From Pedobacter ginsengisoli (GTDB lineage Bacteria; Bacteroidota; Bacteroidia; Sphingobacteriales; Sphingobacteriaceae), in contig NZ_JASSYX010000003.1 of assembly GCF_030244015.1 (NCBI RefSeq), forward strand, positions 372,001 through 436,000: a stretch of DNA of 64,000 nucleotides. Direction: 5' to 3'. The position numbers and the translations under genes were made by a program. The number at the start of each line of letters is the position of its first letter. Position 1 is the stretch's first letter. Below, piece by piece: positions 1-9,039 of this stretch. The notes under the pieces are model-generated. The model was not told where the DNA came from and did no database searches. It saw only the letters and a program-made list of their open reading frames with translations.

Positions 1-866
1 GCGACAACCTCTTCAATACGCGCCGGGTGTATCCTGCCGTCTGTTACCAAACGGTGCAGGGCCAAACGGGCGATCTCCCTCCTTACCGGGTCAAAGCCCG
101 ACAGAATAATTGCCTCCGGTGTATCATCAACAATGATCTCTATACCCGTAGCCGCTTCTAGGGCACGGATGTTACGTCCCTCCCTGCCAATTACACGCCC
201 CTTGATCTCGTCACTTTCTATATGAAAAATAGATACCGTATTTTCTATTGCAGCCTCAACAGCAGTACGCTGGATAGTCTGAATGACTACCTTTTTAGCT
301 TCTTTAGTTGCTGTAAGCTTGGCTTCATCCACAATATCTTTTACCTGTATCATAGCCTGCGTCCGCGCCTCAGACTTCATGGTCTCCACCAATTGACTCC
401 TGGCCTCTTCAGCACTTAATCCGGCAATGGTCTCCAGCTGCTTGACATGCTGGTTCTTCAGGATTTCAACTTCTTCCTGTTTCTTGATGGCCAGATCAGT
501 TTGTCTCTCCAGATTCGTTTTATGATTGTCCAGTTCCTGCTCCTTGCGGGTGGCATTTTCCAGTTTGGAATTTAAAGACTGTTCCTTTTGCTTCAATGAA
601 TTTTCCCGCTGGTTGATCTGGTTGTTCTTCGCATTCACTTCCTGTTCATGCTCAGATTTCATTTGCAGGAACTTTTCTTTCGCCTCCAGCAATCTGTCTT
701 TTTTTAAGATCTCTGCATTGGTCTCTGCATCTTTGAGCATCTTTTTTACTTTATTTTGGGCCGCAATTTCCTGGCCCTTAAGCAGGCCGCGCAGCAGGTA
801 CCTGCCGATCACCACGCCGACCACTAAACCGGCAAGTACATATCCTAGTATTCCTAATATTTCCAT
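1..866 (-). CDS. rny: Ribonuclease Y, N-terminal part (cut by window edge)
   Basis: Membrane-anchored endoribonuclease that starts mRNA decay. The start codon is at 866 and the reading frame stays open to base 1, so about 288 residues are visible and the HD catalytic domain lies outside. Seen: an N-terminal membrane helix ([19 protein letters not shown]), a long charged coiled coil (about residues 30-190), then the start of the KH RNA-binding domain with the motif [15 protein letters not shown]. This order (TM, coiled coil, KH, HD) is diagnostic of RNase Y. It lies downstream of zapA and of the 6S RNA candidate on the same strand. Identification is firm; only the C-terminus is unseen. Confidence 0.95.
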   Translation of the reverse strand, partial: MEILGILGYVLAGLVVGVVIGRYLLRGLLKGQEIAAQNKVKKMLKDAETNAEILKKDRLLEAKEKFLQMKSEHEQEVNAKNNQINQRENSLKQKEQSLNSKLENATRKEQELDNHKTNLERQTDLAIKKQEEVEILKNQHVKQLETIAGLSAEEARSQLVETMKSEARTQAMIQVKDIVDEAKLTATKEAKKVVIQTIQRTAVEAAIENTVSIFHIESDEIKGRVIGREGRNIRALEAATGIEIIVDDTPEAIILSGFDPVRREIARLALHRLVTDGRIHPARIEEVV

Positions 867-919
867 TTTTTATATTTGATCCCCCTATATCATGCCCGGG
901 CATGGCCTTTAAAATATGT

Positions 920-1103
920 TAAAAAAAAAACCGCAACTAACTTTAATGAGCTTCATGTTTTAAAAACCTCAACTAATTATAATTAGGATTTACGTTATTT
1001 TCAGGTGCCCGTGGGCAGATGAAATGTACGCTCTCAATCCTATAAATATTGAAGTGTTAAGTTTTAAAAAGTGAAACCCAAAAACCTAGCTGCGGCTAAT
1101 ATC
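920..1103 (-). ncRNA. ssrS: Probable 6S RNA (ssrS), zapA-rny intergenic
   Basis: The spacer between zapA and rny carries a structured RNA on the minus strand. A 10-bp closing stem forms between 1095-1086 (CCGCAGCTAG) and 940-931 (TTAGTTGCGG, with two G-U pairs), directly followed by ten T (930-921), which looks like a terminated 3' end. Inside are a long AU-rich internal loop and a distal arm: AGGATT (1041-1036) with AATCCT (990-985), TTTCA (1024-1020) with TGAAA (1003-999), and an apical GCCC/GGGC pair (1016-1013, 1010-1007). Length near 180 nt, closing stem, open central bubble and long arm match the 6S RNA plan, which mimics an open promoter and binds RNA polymerase. 6S beside zapA is known in proteobacteria. 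The identity is inferred from structure and position, not from a covariance search. Confidence 0.65.
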
Positions 1104-1135
1104 TTTGTAATTCAAACTAAATATAAAGAACTTTC

Positions 1136-1426
1136 CTATTTTGAGAAAAAATCATTCAATAAATTATCCAACTCTTCCACCTTGCCGGCTACAGCAGTAT
1201 CCTGATTCTGGACCTTGTTTTCTACCCGGAGTACTGCCGTTGCATAATGCAATACTGCCATAGAAAGCAAATCCTGTTTATCCCTGACTGCATAATTTTC
1301 CTGATACTCTTTTATGCGCTCATTGATAATCTTGGCTGCCCGCCTTACAATTTCTTCTTCTTCCATGTTCACCTTTAAGGGGTAAATACGGTCAGAAATG
1401 GTTATTTTTATCGAGATTTCTCCCAT
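1136..1426 (-). CDS. zapA: Cell division protein ZapA
   Basis: A 96-residue protein of ZapA size and pattern: a short beta-rich N-terminal head (about residues 1-45, including the ISIKITISDRIYPLKV strand region) followed by a helix and coiled-coil tail. ZapA binds FtsZ at midcell and bundles its filaments. The gene lies 31 bp downstream of a gene for another small coiled-coil protein, and with pheT further upstream this is the usual Bacteroidota arrangement. Start at 1426 follows directly from the conserved beginning MGEISIKI. No unusual features. Confidence 0.88.
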   Translation of the reverse strand: MGEISIKITISDRIYPLKVNMEEEEIVRRAAKIINERIKEYQENYAVRDKQDLLSMAVLHYATAVLRVENKVQNQDTAVAGKVEELDNLLNDFFSK

Positions 1427-1457
1427 TTTTAGCTTTGTTTCACTGTACCCATATTAC

Positions 1458-1748
1458 TTATTTTTTAAGCAATACCACACACTTATCTATTTCACGCACA
1501 AAATCGTTAATTTTTTGCTTTATATCAAGTGTCTTTTCACTTGTACCTTCAATGCTTTTCGCAATCTTCAAAACTCTTAGCTTTTCTTCAAACTCGGCAT
1601 TCTCTGCCCTTGCATTGTCCAAAGACGCCTTTACCGATTGATTATCAAGCTTTAACAGATCATTTTCTTCCTGCAGCGCATTACACAACTCTATCAGGCG
1701 GGCTGTTTTTTGCAATACTGAACTTAACTGATCGGCAACAGAAGACAT
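1458..1748 (-). CDS. Small coiled-coil protein upstream of zapA
   Basis: A 96-residue, strongly helical and charged protein. Heptad-like spacing of Leu/Ile/Val runs from about residue 8 to 90, with no signal peptide or membrane segment. It sits 31 bp upstream of zapA and 47 bp downstream of pheT on the same strand, so co-transcription is likely. The position and the coiled-coil nature suggest a partner in division, comparable in style to ZapB, which is also a small coiled coil working with ZapA, but no sequence kinship to ZapB is claimed. Function unassigned. Confidence 0.75.
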   Translation of the reverse strand: MSSVADQLSSVLQKTARLIELCNALQEENDLLKLDNQSVKASLDNARAENAEFEEKLRVLKIAKSIEGTSEKTLDIKQKINDFVREIDKCVVLLKK

Positions 1749-1795
1749 GCTTATTTTTTTACTTTTTTATTTACTAATATTTAAAATCAAGGACC

Positions 1796-4195
1796 TTACT
1801 TTCTGATCTCGGCCTTTGCTGTTTGTGCTAAGTTATATATAATCTTTTGCATAACGGCATCAATTTGTTTATCCGTCAGCGTCTGCTCCTCATCCTGTAA
1901 AGTAAAGTTCAGTGCATAGGATTTTTTACCCGCAGGTAATTTATCTCCTATATAAACGTCAAATACCTGTACATTCCTGATCAGCTTCTTTTCAGTTTTA
2001 AAAGCAATGGACTTGAGGTCGTCGAAACTTACATCGGCGTCAACCAGCATGGAGAGATCGCGTCTTACGGCCGGATATTTCGAAACTTCTTTATTTACAA
2101 TTTTATTTTTCCTTACAATGTCCAGCAGCAACGCCCAGTCAAAATCAGCGTAATATACTTCTTTGTCTACATCCGCCTTCTTCTTGTCCGCCGCAGTTAC
2201 CGCACCAAATGAAACAATCGTTTTATCGCCCCTAAAATATTTCAGACCGTATGCAAAGCTTTCGTCCTTTATTTCCGCGGACTGGTAGTTGGAAATACCC
2301 AAACGCCCTATTACCGCATCCACCGCTCCTTTCAGACTGTAGAAGCTTACCGGAGAAGTTTTATGGTTCCATTGCTCAGGCAGGCTGGCACCGGACATCA
2401 TCATGAGCAGCCTCGGGCGTTCCACATACTGTGCATTGATCAGATGATAAGTTTTACCAAATTCATAAAACTTAATATCAGCAATTTTCCTGTTCAGGTT
2501 ATAAGCCACGCTTTCCAGTGCGGGCATCAGCAGGTCCTGGCGCATTACATTCAGGTCCGAACTCAAAGGGTTCAATATCTGGACCGCTTCCTCCGGATTT
2601 TTTGAATAGGCCCCTTTGGTCAGTGAGTTGCACCAGATCTCCAGAAAACCGTTTGCGGTAAGCAGGTCAGCAATCACATGCTGTGTCTGTTCCTTATCCG
2701 GCTTGGTGTTATAAGACAAAGACGCATTGATCTTGCGCGGAATTTCAATATTGTTATACCCGTAGATCCTCAAAACTTCCTCGGTGATGTCACACTCACG
2801 TGTCACATCTACCTTATAAGCCGGAACCTTCAGTTCAAGTGTTTCTGAAGTCTCTCTATGCACTTCAATACCCAAAGCTGTTATTATAGCTTTTATCTCC
2901 CCATTAGGAATCCGGGCGCCGATCAGTTTGTTGATATTGACATAACTAACCTGAACGTCAAATGGCTGGACAGGATTTGGATAAATATCCGATATGGACG
3001 AAGAGACAGATCCTCCTGCCAGCTCCTGGATCAGCAAAGCAGCACGTTTCAAAGCAAACACCGTTATTTCAGGATCAGTACCCCGTTCAAACCTAAAAGA
3101 AGCATCTGTTTTTAATCCATGCCTTTTAGAAGTCTTACGTACAGATACCGCGTTGAAATAAGCACTCTCCAAAAATATATTTGTAGTTGTTTCGTTTACA
3201 CCTGAGCTTTTACCACCAAATACCCCTGCGATACACATAGGTTCCTGAGCATTGCAGATCATCAGGTCTTCTGATGAAAGTTTACGCTCCACGCCATCAA
3301 GGGTTACAAAAGGTGTACCTTCCGCACATTTCCTAACCAATACTTTAGCACCTTTTACCTGATCTGCATCAAAAGCATGCAATGGCTGGCCAAGCTCATG
3401 CAATACATAATTGGTGATGTCCACAATATTGTTGATGGGTCTGATGCCAATCACTTTTAATTTATCCTGCAGCCAGTCCGGTGATGTTTTCACTGTAACG
3501 CCGCTAATGGTTAAACTGCTGTAGCGCGGGCAAGCTTCCGCATCTTCAACCTGTACCGTTATGGGCAGACTTTCATTTTCTGTTTTGAATCCGGTAATGT
3601 CCGGCATCTGTATTCCGGTGCGGAAATAAGCGGCCAGATCTCTGGCCACACCTAAATGTGAAGCTGCGTCGGCACGGTTGGGGGTCAATCCGATCTCAAA
3701 CAAGTGATCGTCTTCCAGCTTAAAATATTCCTTTGCGGTGATGCCAATGGCGGTATCTTCAGGCAAAACCAGGATGCCGTCATGTGACACACCCAAACCT
3801 ATTTCATCTTCTGCGCAGATCATTCCTTCAGACACTTCTCCTCTGATCTTCGATTTATTGATCTTAAAAGGCTCTCCTTCATTTGGATATACAGTTGTAC
3901 CCACAGTAGCTACGACTACCTTCTGGCCCTGCGCTACATTAGGTGCGCCGCATACGATCTGTAAAATATCCGGCCCGCCAACATCAACAGTAGTTACACG
4001 CAGGCGGTCTGCATTTGGATGCTGTATACAACTCAACACATGACCTATGACCAATCCTTCCAAACCACCGGCCACGGGCTGTACTGTCTCTACACTTTCC
4101 ACTTCCAGACCTATATCTGTCAATACCAGCGAGAGTTCCTGTGGTGTTTTATCTGTTTGAATGAATTGCTTAAGCCAGTTATATGATATCTTCAT
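1796..4195 (-). CDS. pheT: Phenylalanine-tRNA ligase beta subunit
   Basis: Beta subunit of the alpha2-beta2 enzyme that charges tRNA-Phe; 799 residues, normal for the bacterial long form. Seen in order: an N-terminal EMAP-like tRNA-binding fold (about residues 40-150, with HPNADRLRVTTVDVG), the B3/B4 editing domain (about 210-370), the B5 domain, the pseudo-catalytic core, and a C-terminal FDX-ACB anticodon-binding domain ending near KQIDAVMQKIIYNL. The alpha-subunit gene pheS is not in this window. Start at 4195 fits the typical opening MKISYNWLKQFI. A promoter-like element lies just upstream at 4217-4247. Confidence 0.97.
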   Translation of the reverse strand: MKISYNWLKQFIQTDKTPQELSLVLTDIGLEVESVETVQPVAGGLEGLVIGHVLSCIQHPNADRLRVTTVDVGGPDILQIVCGAPNVAQGQKVVVATVGTTVYPNEGEPFKINKSKIRGEVSEGMICAEDEIGLGVSHDGILVLPEDTAIGITAKEYFKLEDDHLFEIGLTPNRADAASHLGVARDLAAYFRTGIQMPDITGFKTENESLPITVQVEDAEACPRYSSLTISGVTVKTSPDWLQDKLKVIGIRPINNIVDITNYVLHELGQPLHAFDADQVKGAKVLVRKCAEGTPFVTLDGVERKLSSEDLMICNAQEPMCIAGVFGGKSSGVNETTTNIFLESAYFNAVSVRKTSKRHGLKTDASFRFERGTDPEITVFALKRAALLIQELAGGSVSSSISDIYPNPVQPFDVQVSYVNINKLIGARIPNGEIKAIITALGIEVHRETSETLELKVPAYKVDVTRECDITEEVLRIYGYNNIEIPRKINASLSYNTKPDKEQTQHVIADLLTANGFLEIWCNSLTKGAYSKNPEEAVQILNPLSSDLNVMRQDLLMPALESVAYNLNRKIADIKFYEFGKTYHLINAQYVERPRLLMMMSGASLPEQWNHKTSPVSFYSLKGAVDAVIGRLGISNYQSAEIKDESFAYGLKYFRGDKTIVSFGAVTAADKKKADVDKEVYYADFDWALLLDIVRKNKIVNKEVSKYPAVRRDLSMLVDADVSFDDLKSIAFKTEKKLIRNVQVFDVYIGDKLPAGKKSYALNFTLQDEEQTLTDKQIDAVMQKIIYNLAQTAKAEIRK

Positions 4196-4216
4196 TTTTC
4201 AATTCCGTATAAAACG

Positions 4217-4247
4217 CAAAGATATTATTTAAAGCCGAAAGCCGAAA
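4217..4247 (-). promoter_or_regulatory. Promoter candidate for pheT
   Basis: On the minus strand TATCTTTG (4224-4217) matches the Bacteroidota -7 consensus TAnnTTTG. A TTTC, one base off TTTG, lies 19 bases upstream (4247-4244). The leader to the pheT start would be about 15 nt. The spacer contains a short tandem GGCTTTC repeat. Confidence 0.55.
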
Positions 4248-4252
4248 GCGAT

Positions 4253-4951
4253 TTAGATCATGCCCTCATCACCAAAACTATAAAATAATTTATTAGTAAT
4301 GATCAGATGGTCGAGTACATACAAATCCAGCATTTTACCCGCCTCCACCATTTTTTTAGTGATACGGATGTCCTGATCGCTTGGTTTAGGGTTGCCTGAG
4401 GGATGGTTGTGTGCCAGTATAATATTTGCAGCATTGTGTTCCAGGGCAGTTTTAAAGATGATCTTTGGATCTGCTATTGTACCTGCCTGGCCACCTTTGC
4501 TGATCAGGTACCTGCCGATTACAAAATTGGCCCTGTTCAGCATCAGGATCCAGAACTCCTCATGGTTCAGGTCCGCAAAGACCGGGAGCAGGATCTCAAA
4601 AGCATCCCTTGAAGTCACAACCTTAATCACATCCTTTGCCGCCACCTCCCTTCTTCTGCGGCCGAGCTCCAGTGCAGATACTATTGCTATGGCTTTTGCC
4701 TCGCCTATTCCACGGAATTTGGACAAATCCTGTACCGACACCCTGCCCAAAGCATCAAGGTCATTATTATAAGTAACCAGGATGCGTTTGCTCAGGTCTA
4801 CTGCTGTTTCCTCCCTGTTTCCGGAGGCAATCAGGATCGCGATCAGTTCAGCATCAGTAAGGTGCCGTCTTCCGTTCAGCATTAATTTTTCACGGGGCCG
4901 GTCTGCCTCCGCCCACAATTTGATATTCAGCTTTTGTTGATATGGCTTCAT
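4253..4951 (-). CDS. radC: RadC family protein (JAB/MPN domain)
   Basis: RadC-type protein with an N-terminal helix-hairpin-helix region (KFRGIGEAKAIAIVSALELG, about residues 75-95) and a C-terminal JAB metalloprotease-like domain carrying the motif HNHPSGNPKPSDQD, whose two His and Asp are metal ligands in this fold. The old DNA repair label is doubtful in the literature; biochemical role unknown. The frame stays open upstream to an ATG at 5008, but those 19 codons lie inside the rpsT terminator hairpin, so the start MKPYQQKLN at 4951 is chosen. Length 232 residues is normal for the family. Confidence 0.9.
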   Translation of the reverse strand: MKPYQQKLNIKLWAEADRPREKLMLNGRRHLTDAELIAILIASGNREETAVDLSKRILVTYNNDLDALGRVSVQDLSKFRGIGEAKAIAIVSALELGRRRREVAAKDVIKVVTSRDAFEILLPVFADLNHEEFWILMLNRANFVIGRYLISKGGQAGTIADPKIIFKTALEHNAANIILAHNHPSGNPKPSDQDIRITKKMVEAGKMLDLYVLDHLIITNKLFYSFGDEGMI

Positions 4952-4982
4952 CCTTTCAATTTGTTTTTTTGAATTTTTGAAC

Positions 4983-5023
4983 AAAAAAAAACGGGGTATG
5001 CATTGCATACCCCGTTTTTTTTT
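4983..5023 (-). terminator. Intrinsic terminator after rpsT
   Basis: A perfect inverted repeat (ACGGGGTATGCA at 4991-5002, TGCATACCCCGT at 5004-5015) is flanked by an A-run on one side and a T-run on the other. It follows the rpsT stop codon on the minus strand by 13 bp, and its symmetric tracts would let it work in both directions. It separates rpsT from radC. Confidence 0.92.
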
Positions 5024-5035
5024 GTAAAGCTATAT

Positions 5036-5290
5036 CTATTTCAGGCTATTAACAAACTTAGTCAGTTTAGATTTGTTATTTGCTGCTTTATTCTTGTGAA
5101 TAATGCTTTTTTTGGCCAAACGGTCCAGCATAGAAACTACTTTAGGAAGCAATTCCAATCCTGTTTTTTTATCTTCAGCAGCACGCAGTCTTTTGATAAA
5201 AGTACGTGTTGTTTTAGCTTGATATCTGTTACGTAAACGTTTAGTAGCGTTTGCCCTGATTCTCTTTAATGAAGATTTATGATTTGCCAT
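5036..5290 (-). CDS. rpsT: 30S ribosomal protein S20
   Basis: An 84-residue basic helical protein opening MANHKSSLKRIRANATKRLRN, the conserved start of S20, which binds the 5' domain of 16S rRNA. Monocistronic: it has its own promoter (5354-5385) and a strong terminator (4983-5023). Length and composition are typical. Confidence 0.97.
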   Translation of the reverse strand: MANHKSSLKRIRANATKRLRNRYQAKTTRTFIKRLRAAEDKKTGLELLPKVVSMLDRLAKKSIIHKNKAANNKSKLTKFVNSLK

Positions 5291-5353
5291 CTTTTATTGT
5301 TAAATATTTTTATTTTAGAGCTAAGCCCTTTTCTTTCTTTATTTTTCGGACTG

Positions 5354-5385
5354 CAAATATAGAACTAATGTTTTTAAAATACAAA
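5354..5385 (-). promoter_or_regulatory. Promoter of rpsT
   Basis: Minus strand: TTTG (5385-5382), 20-base spacer, TATATTTG (5361-5354), then C. This is a full match to the Bacteroidota -33/-7 consensus. The predicted leader before rpsT is about 55 nt. Confidence 0.8.
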
Positions 5386-5435
5386 ATCATAATAAAAATA
5401 TTTTCAAGCATTTACAGACAGACATCTGCCGGGTT

Positions 5436-6959
5436 TCAATTTTTGCTAATTGTTTGTAACAGGTCGGGTATCATAAAATAAAAAGTGGTACCCTTCCCTT
5501 CTTCACTTTCTACCCACAGCTCACCGCCATGTTTCAGCACAAAGTCATTGCATAGACTGAGTCCAAGGCCTGTCCCCTTTTCTCCGGCAGTACCATAGGT
5601 GGTGTAATTTGAGCTTTTACTAAAAAGCTCAGGAATTCTTTCTTTAGGAATACCCGTTCCAGTGTCCTGAACCATAAATAAAGTTCCGCGCTCAACAGGT
5701 TCAGCCTTTATAGAGATTAATCCTCCTGTATTGGTAAACTTTACCGCATTGCTCAGCAAATTACGGATGATGGTTTCCAGCATCCCTGTATCCGCATAGA
5801 TTGAAATATCATCTGCTACACTTTCGGTAATTGTTACTCCTTTCTTTTCCGCCATCATGCGCACGGTCTGCAAGCTTTTACGAATCAGACCGGGTACGTC
5901 ATTAATTTCTACAGGATTGAAACTCACGGCATTGAATTGCGATTTGGCCCATGTCAGCAAATCTTCCAGCAGGTTGTTTGCTGTTGACAGCTCCTGTTTC
6001 ATCATGGACAGATAAGCGTGCACCTCATCCGCGGAGCTGGATTCGAAATCTGTCAATGTGAGGTCCAGCAACTGCAAACTCCCTGATATCGGGTTGCGAA
6101 GGTCATGGCCGATAATGGAGAACAGCTTGTTCTTTTGCTCGTTAGAAGCGGTAAGCTCTGTATTCAATGCCTCGAGCGCATTTTCATGAAACTTCCTGGT
6201 GGTCACATCCCGCATACTCCCTTCAGTACCGGTGATGACGCCATCTTCAACAATCAGCCTGGCATTTACAGAGGCATAGCGCAGTTCTTCACTTTTAGTT
6301 TTCAGCCGGACTTCAAAATCAATCACAAAACCGCTGATGCGCAACTGCTCCACGATCTGCTCCCGGTCCTGTACATAATAATAAAAAGTATCTACCGGCA
6401 TGCCGATGATCTCAGACCTGCGGTAACCTGAATGCATCTCTATGGACGGGCTGATCTCTGTGACTATTCCCTGCTGATTGGTCTGATAAAACACATCCTG
6501 TACATTTTCAAAAATAGTCCTGTATTTCTTCTCACTGAGCACCAGATCGCTCTCGATCTCCTTCCTTTTTGTGATGTCCTCGATCTGCGATACATAATGC
6601 AGGGGTTTACCGGCATTGTCGTACAACATGGTAGCTGCAATGACAACCCAAATGTACCTGCCGTCTTTGTGCCGGTAACGTTTTTCGTATTTAACATCCG
6701 CTATTTCACCCCTGCTCAACCTGTAGATAAGATTCTCCGTATTGCCCATGTCATCAGGGTGGGTGATGTCTTTAACGTTCAGCCGTTTTAGCTCATCTTC
6801 TCCATAACCAAGCATCAGGCACAGACTCCGGTTTGCCCTCTTCCAGTTCCCCTTCATATCGATCAGCGCCATCCCAATCATGGAGTTCTCGAAGATCTGC
6901 TGAAACTGCTCACTGTAATTTTCTTTAACTTCAGTCATTACCTGATTATTTTTCTTCAA
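5436..6959 (-). CDS. PAS-domain sensor histidine kinase
   Basis: A 507-residue two-component sensor kinase without membrane segments. Two PAS domains (about residues 15-135 and 140-258) are followed by a dimerisation domain with the phospho-acceptor His285 in GHDLRNP, and a HATPase domain with N box (NLLSNAVKF), G1 box (DTGTGIPKER) and G2 box (GTGLGLSLC). Each PAS domain ends in a PAC-like segment (HYVSQIEDIT, GTEGSMRDVT). The kinase is therefore likely cytoplasmic and senses an intracellular cue. No response regulator gene is adjacent, so it is an orphan. The start could also be Met8; the upstream Met is kept. Confidence 0.92.
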   Translation of the reverse strand: MKKNNQVMTEVKENYSEQFQQIFENSMIGMALIDMKGNWKRANRSLCLMLGYGEDELKRLNVKDITHPDDMGNTENLIYRLSRGEIADVKYEKRYRHKDGRYIWVVIAATMLYDNAGKPLHYVSQIEDITKRKEIESDLVLSEKKYRTIFENVQDVFYQTNQQGIVTEISPSIEMHSGYRRSEIIGMPVDTFYYYVQDREQIVEQLRISGFVIDFEVRLKTKSEELRYASVNARLIVEDGVITGTEGSMRDVTTRKFHENALEALNTELTASNEQKNKLFSIIGHDLRNPISGSLQLLDLTLTDFESSSADEVHAYLSMMKQELSTANNLLEDLLTWAKSQFNAVSFNPVEINDVPGLIRKSLQTVRMMAEKKGVTITESVADDISIYADTGMLETIIRNLLSNAVKFTNTGGLISIKAEPVERGTLFMVQDTGTGIPKERIPELFSKSSNYTTYGTAGEKGTGLGLSLCNDFVLKHGGELWVESEEGKGTTFYFMIPDLLQTISKN

Positions 6960-7013
6960 TAGAATATCGTGCTTTTTTTTAAAAACACATAGATGCCCTT
7001 TTTGATTTAAATA

Positions 7014-8168
7014 TTACTTGTACACGTGTATAACCTTACCCCTGACCATCAGCATCGCGCTAAAAATAAAACCGGGATCCAGTCTGCAGGCAGTTTGAGC
7101 AATGAGCCCGGCATTCCGGCGCACCTTACCCTTAAAAACCACCTCACCATTATAGACCACGTTTATCTTTTTGTCCAGGTCAAGCAAATGGTCGTTCAGG
7201 AATATCCTAAGCTCAGGATTTTCATTTTTTTCAATGGTAATCTCATTGCCGGCCACAGTCACAATGGATTCAGCTCCTGTTTTGGCCTGACCGGCAGGGA
7301 CACCCAGCCAGTAAAAGGTATCATGATGCCTGTCATCCTGTTTCCAGGCTACTTTTGACGGCAGCGGGTTTCTTTTAAACGCAGCCATCCAGGGCACCGC
7401 AACCGTATCCTTTCTGCTCATCCAATGGGGTGCTTCAGGATAGATATGCAGGTCATGCTTATAGCTGCCCGGATTGGCGCTTTCCAGGCTGTCCAGTCTT
7501 TTTCCCCATACCGCAGCCAGCTCATTGCGTTTGTAGGCGGCATCAGCCCCGCCCATGAATATGGTAAAAGGCAAATTCCTGAGGTTCAGCGCAGCCGCAT
7601 CACCTGGGTGTCCGGCCATCATCGCTGCTGCAGCCCAGTGATCGGCCATTCTCGGGGCGATTTGAAATACACCATCACCACCGGCGGAATACCCCATGAC
7701 GTATACTTTATTTGGATTTACCCCTTCCGCCAGTATTGCGGCTTTGATGATCTTCAGGAAAAGGGTATCAATATGGTCTTCATGCCACAAATTCCAGGTA
7801 TTGGTCGGTGCCCTTGGCGCCAGATAAACCCCTTCGGCGGGCGTGTATAGTGAAATCTGGTTTTTCCATTGCTGATCGTTGGCCTTTGCGGAAGTATTTC
7901 CCCCACCATGCAGCGAAATGTAAAGACTGCGTCCGTCTGCAGGTTTATCGCCCAGAATGCGGTAAGAAAATTTCATTTGATAGTCACCAAAGCTGACCTG
8001 CTTTTGTTCCCAGTCTGTGAGCAGGGCTGGCTTTTGCAGTTCAACTTGTTTAGCATATTCCGAGGACGCCATTTCAAGCGCCTTTTGTTTAGTGAGCCGC
8101 TGCGCATATCCGGAAAAATACAAAAGACAAACTACAGGTAAAATAAAGGAGGTACGAATTTTATACAT
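7014..8168 (-). CDS. Secreted alpha/beta-hydrolase (PHB-depolymerase-like esterase)
   Basis: A 384-residue exported hydrolase. Signal peptide at residues 1-22 (ending SGYAQ). The alpha/beta-hydrolase features are an HGGGN oxyanion-type motif at His87 and the nucleophile Ser161 in GYSAGG; a likely catalytic His lies in EAPHWM. This layout resembles dienelactone-hydrolase and polyhydroxybutyrate-depolymerase-type esterases. The last ~100 residues look like a beta-rich accessory domain. Substrate unknown; a carbohydrate-ester or peptide role is equally possible. Transcribed away from purN. Confidence 0.82.
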   Translation of the reverse strand: MYKIRTSFILPVVCLLYFSGYAQRLTKQKALEMASSEYAKQVELQKPALLTDWEQKQVSFGDYQMKFSYRILGDKPADGRSLYISLHGGGNTSAKANDQQWKNQISLYTPAEGVYLAPRAPTNTWNLWHEDHIDTLFLKIIKAAILAEGVNPNKVYVMGYSAGGDGVFQIAPRMADHWAAAAMMAGHPGDAAALNLRNLPFTIFMGGADAAYKRNELAAVWGKRLDSLESANPGSYKHDLHIYPEAPHWMSRKDTVAVPWMAAFKRNPLPSKVAWKQDDRHHDTFYWLGVPAGQAKTGAESIVTVAGNEITIEKNENPELRIFLNDHLLDLDKKINVVYNGEVVFKGKVRRNAGLIAQTACRLDPGFIFSAMLMVRGKVIHVYK

Positions 8169-8266
8169 CGATGACCGTTTATATGAATGTCTTCAAATAT
8201 AACTAAACCCCGGCTTAATTCATGCCTGTACCGCAAACCTGCAGCCGGCAAGAATCCGACCCATAC

Positions 8267-8312
8267 CACACCCGGGTCTGACGCGTTCCATACCCTGTCA
8301 ATCCCGGGTGTG
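8267..8312. repeat. GC-rich inverted repeat between esterase gene and purN
   Basis: Arms CACACCCGGG (8267-8276) and CCCGGGTGTG (8303-8312) pair perfectly across a 26-base spacer. The region 8255-8345 is unusually GC-rich for intergenic DNA here and repeats the words ACCCGG and GGGTGTG. It lies between divergent genes and has no T-run, so it is not a plain terminator. Function unknown. Confidence 0.6.
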
Positions 8313-8452
8313 ACCCGGCTGCAATATGGGTGTGATGCGGCCCTGAGGTTAACCAGGAACCAGGGCTGATGGGAGGAAGATGTAAAGGAAAAACAATAAA
8401 ACCCTTTCATTCATCACATAAAATTCTATTTTTGATGGCATTACAGCTTCTT

Positions 8453-9031
8453 ATGAAAAAACGCATTGCCATATTTGCTTCGGGATCGGGTTCAAATGCC
8501 CAAAAACTAATGGAACTCTACAAACGCAATCCTGAGGTTGAGATTGCACTTGTGCTAACCAATAATCCGGATGCTTACGTGTTACAGCGTGCTGACAACT
8601 TTGAGATCCCCACCCATATTTTTGACCGGAATGAATTTTACCGTACAGACAATATTATTGACCTGCTTAAAAATCTGGATATCGACCTGATTGTCCTTGC
8701 CGGGTTTTTATGGCTCATTCCCAAAAAACTGGTTAGTGAATATCCGGGCCGCATTGTAAACATCCACCCTGCCATTCTGCCCAAATTTGGCGGAAAGGGT
8801 ATGTACGGAGACCACGTGCACAATGCGGTAATGGCCGCAGGTGAAACAGAAGGCGGCATCACCATACATTATGTGAACGAAAATTACGACGAGGGAGAAT
8901 ATATTTACCAGGGAAAATACAAGATCGAAAAAGGCGACAGCCTGGAAATGATCAAATTCAAAGGACAGCAGCTTGAACATCAGCATTATCCAAGGATAAT
9001 AGACGGGCTCATTAAGAAAATAAAAAAATAA
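8453..9031 (+). CDS. purN: Phosphoribosylglycinamide formyltransferase
   Basis: GAR transformylase, third step of purine synthesis, using 10-formyl-THF. 192 residues. Seen: an N-terminal nucleotide-binding loop (IAIFASGSGSNAQKL), the folate and formyl-transfer region with catalytic Asn and His (NIHPAILPKFGGKGMYG), and the downstream loop (GGITIHYVNENYDEG) with the conserved Asp. The frame extends upstream to 8369, but that extension has no family counterpart; the start MKKRIAIF at 8453 matches the family. It converges with the following gene, with 8 bp between the stops. Confidence 0.95.
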   Translation: MKKRIAIFASGSGSNAQKLMELYKRNPEVEIALVLTNNPDAYVLQRADNFEIPTHIFDRNEFYRTDNIIDLLKNLDIDLIVLAGFLWLIPKKLVSEYPGRIVNIHPAILPKFGGKGMYGDHVHNAVMAAGETEGGITIHYVNENYDEGEYIYQGKYKIEKGDSLEMIKFKGQQLEHQHYPRIIDGLIKKIKK

Positions 9032-9039
9032 CGCTGAGC

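Noticed and set aside
526..879. Plus-strand frame of 117 codons opposite rny
   Set aside because: A Ser/Phe-rich mirror of the RNase Y coiled coil, a typical antisense shadow.
4952..5008. Upstream start of RadC at 5008
   Set aside because: These codons lie in the rpsT terminator hairpin; transcription and conservation favour 4951.
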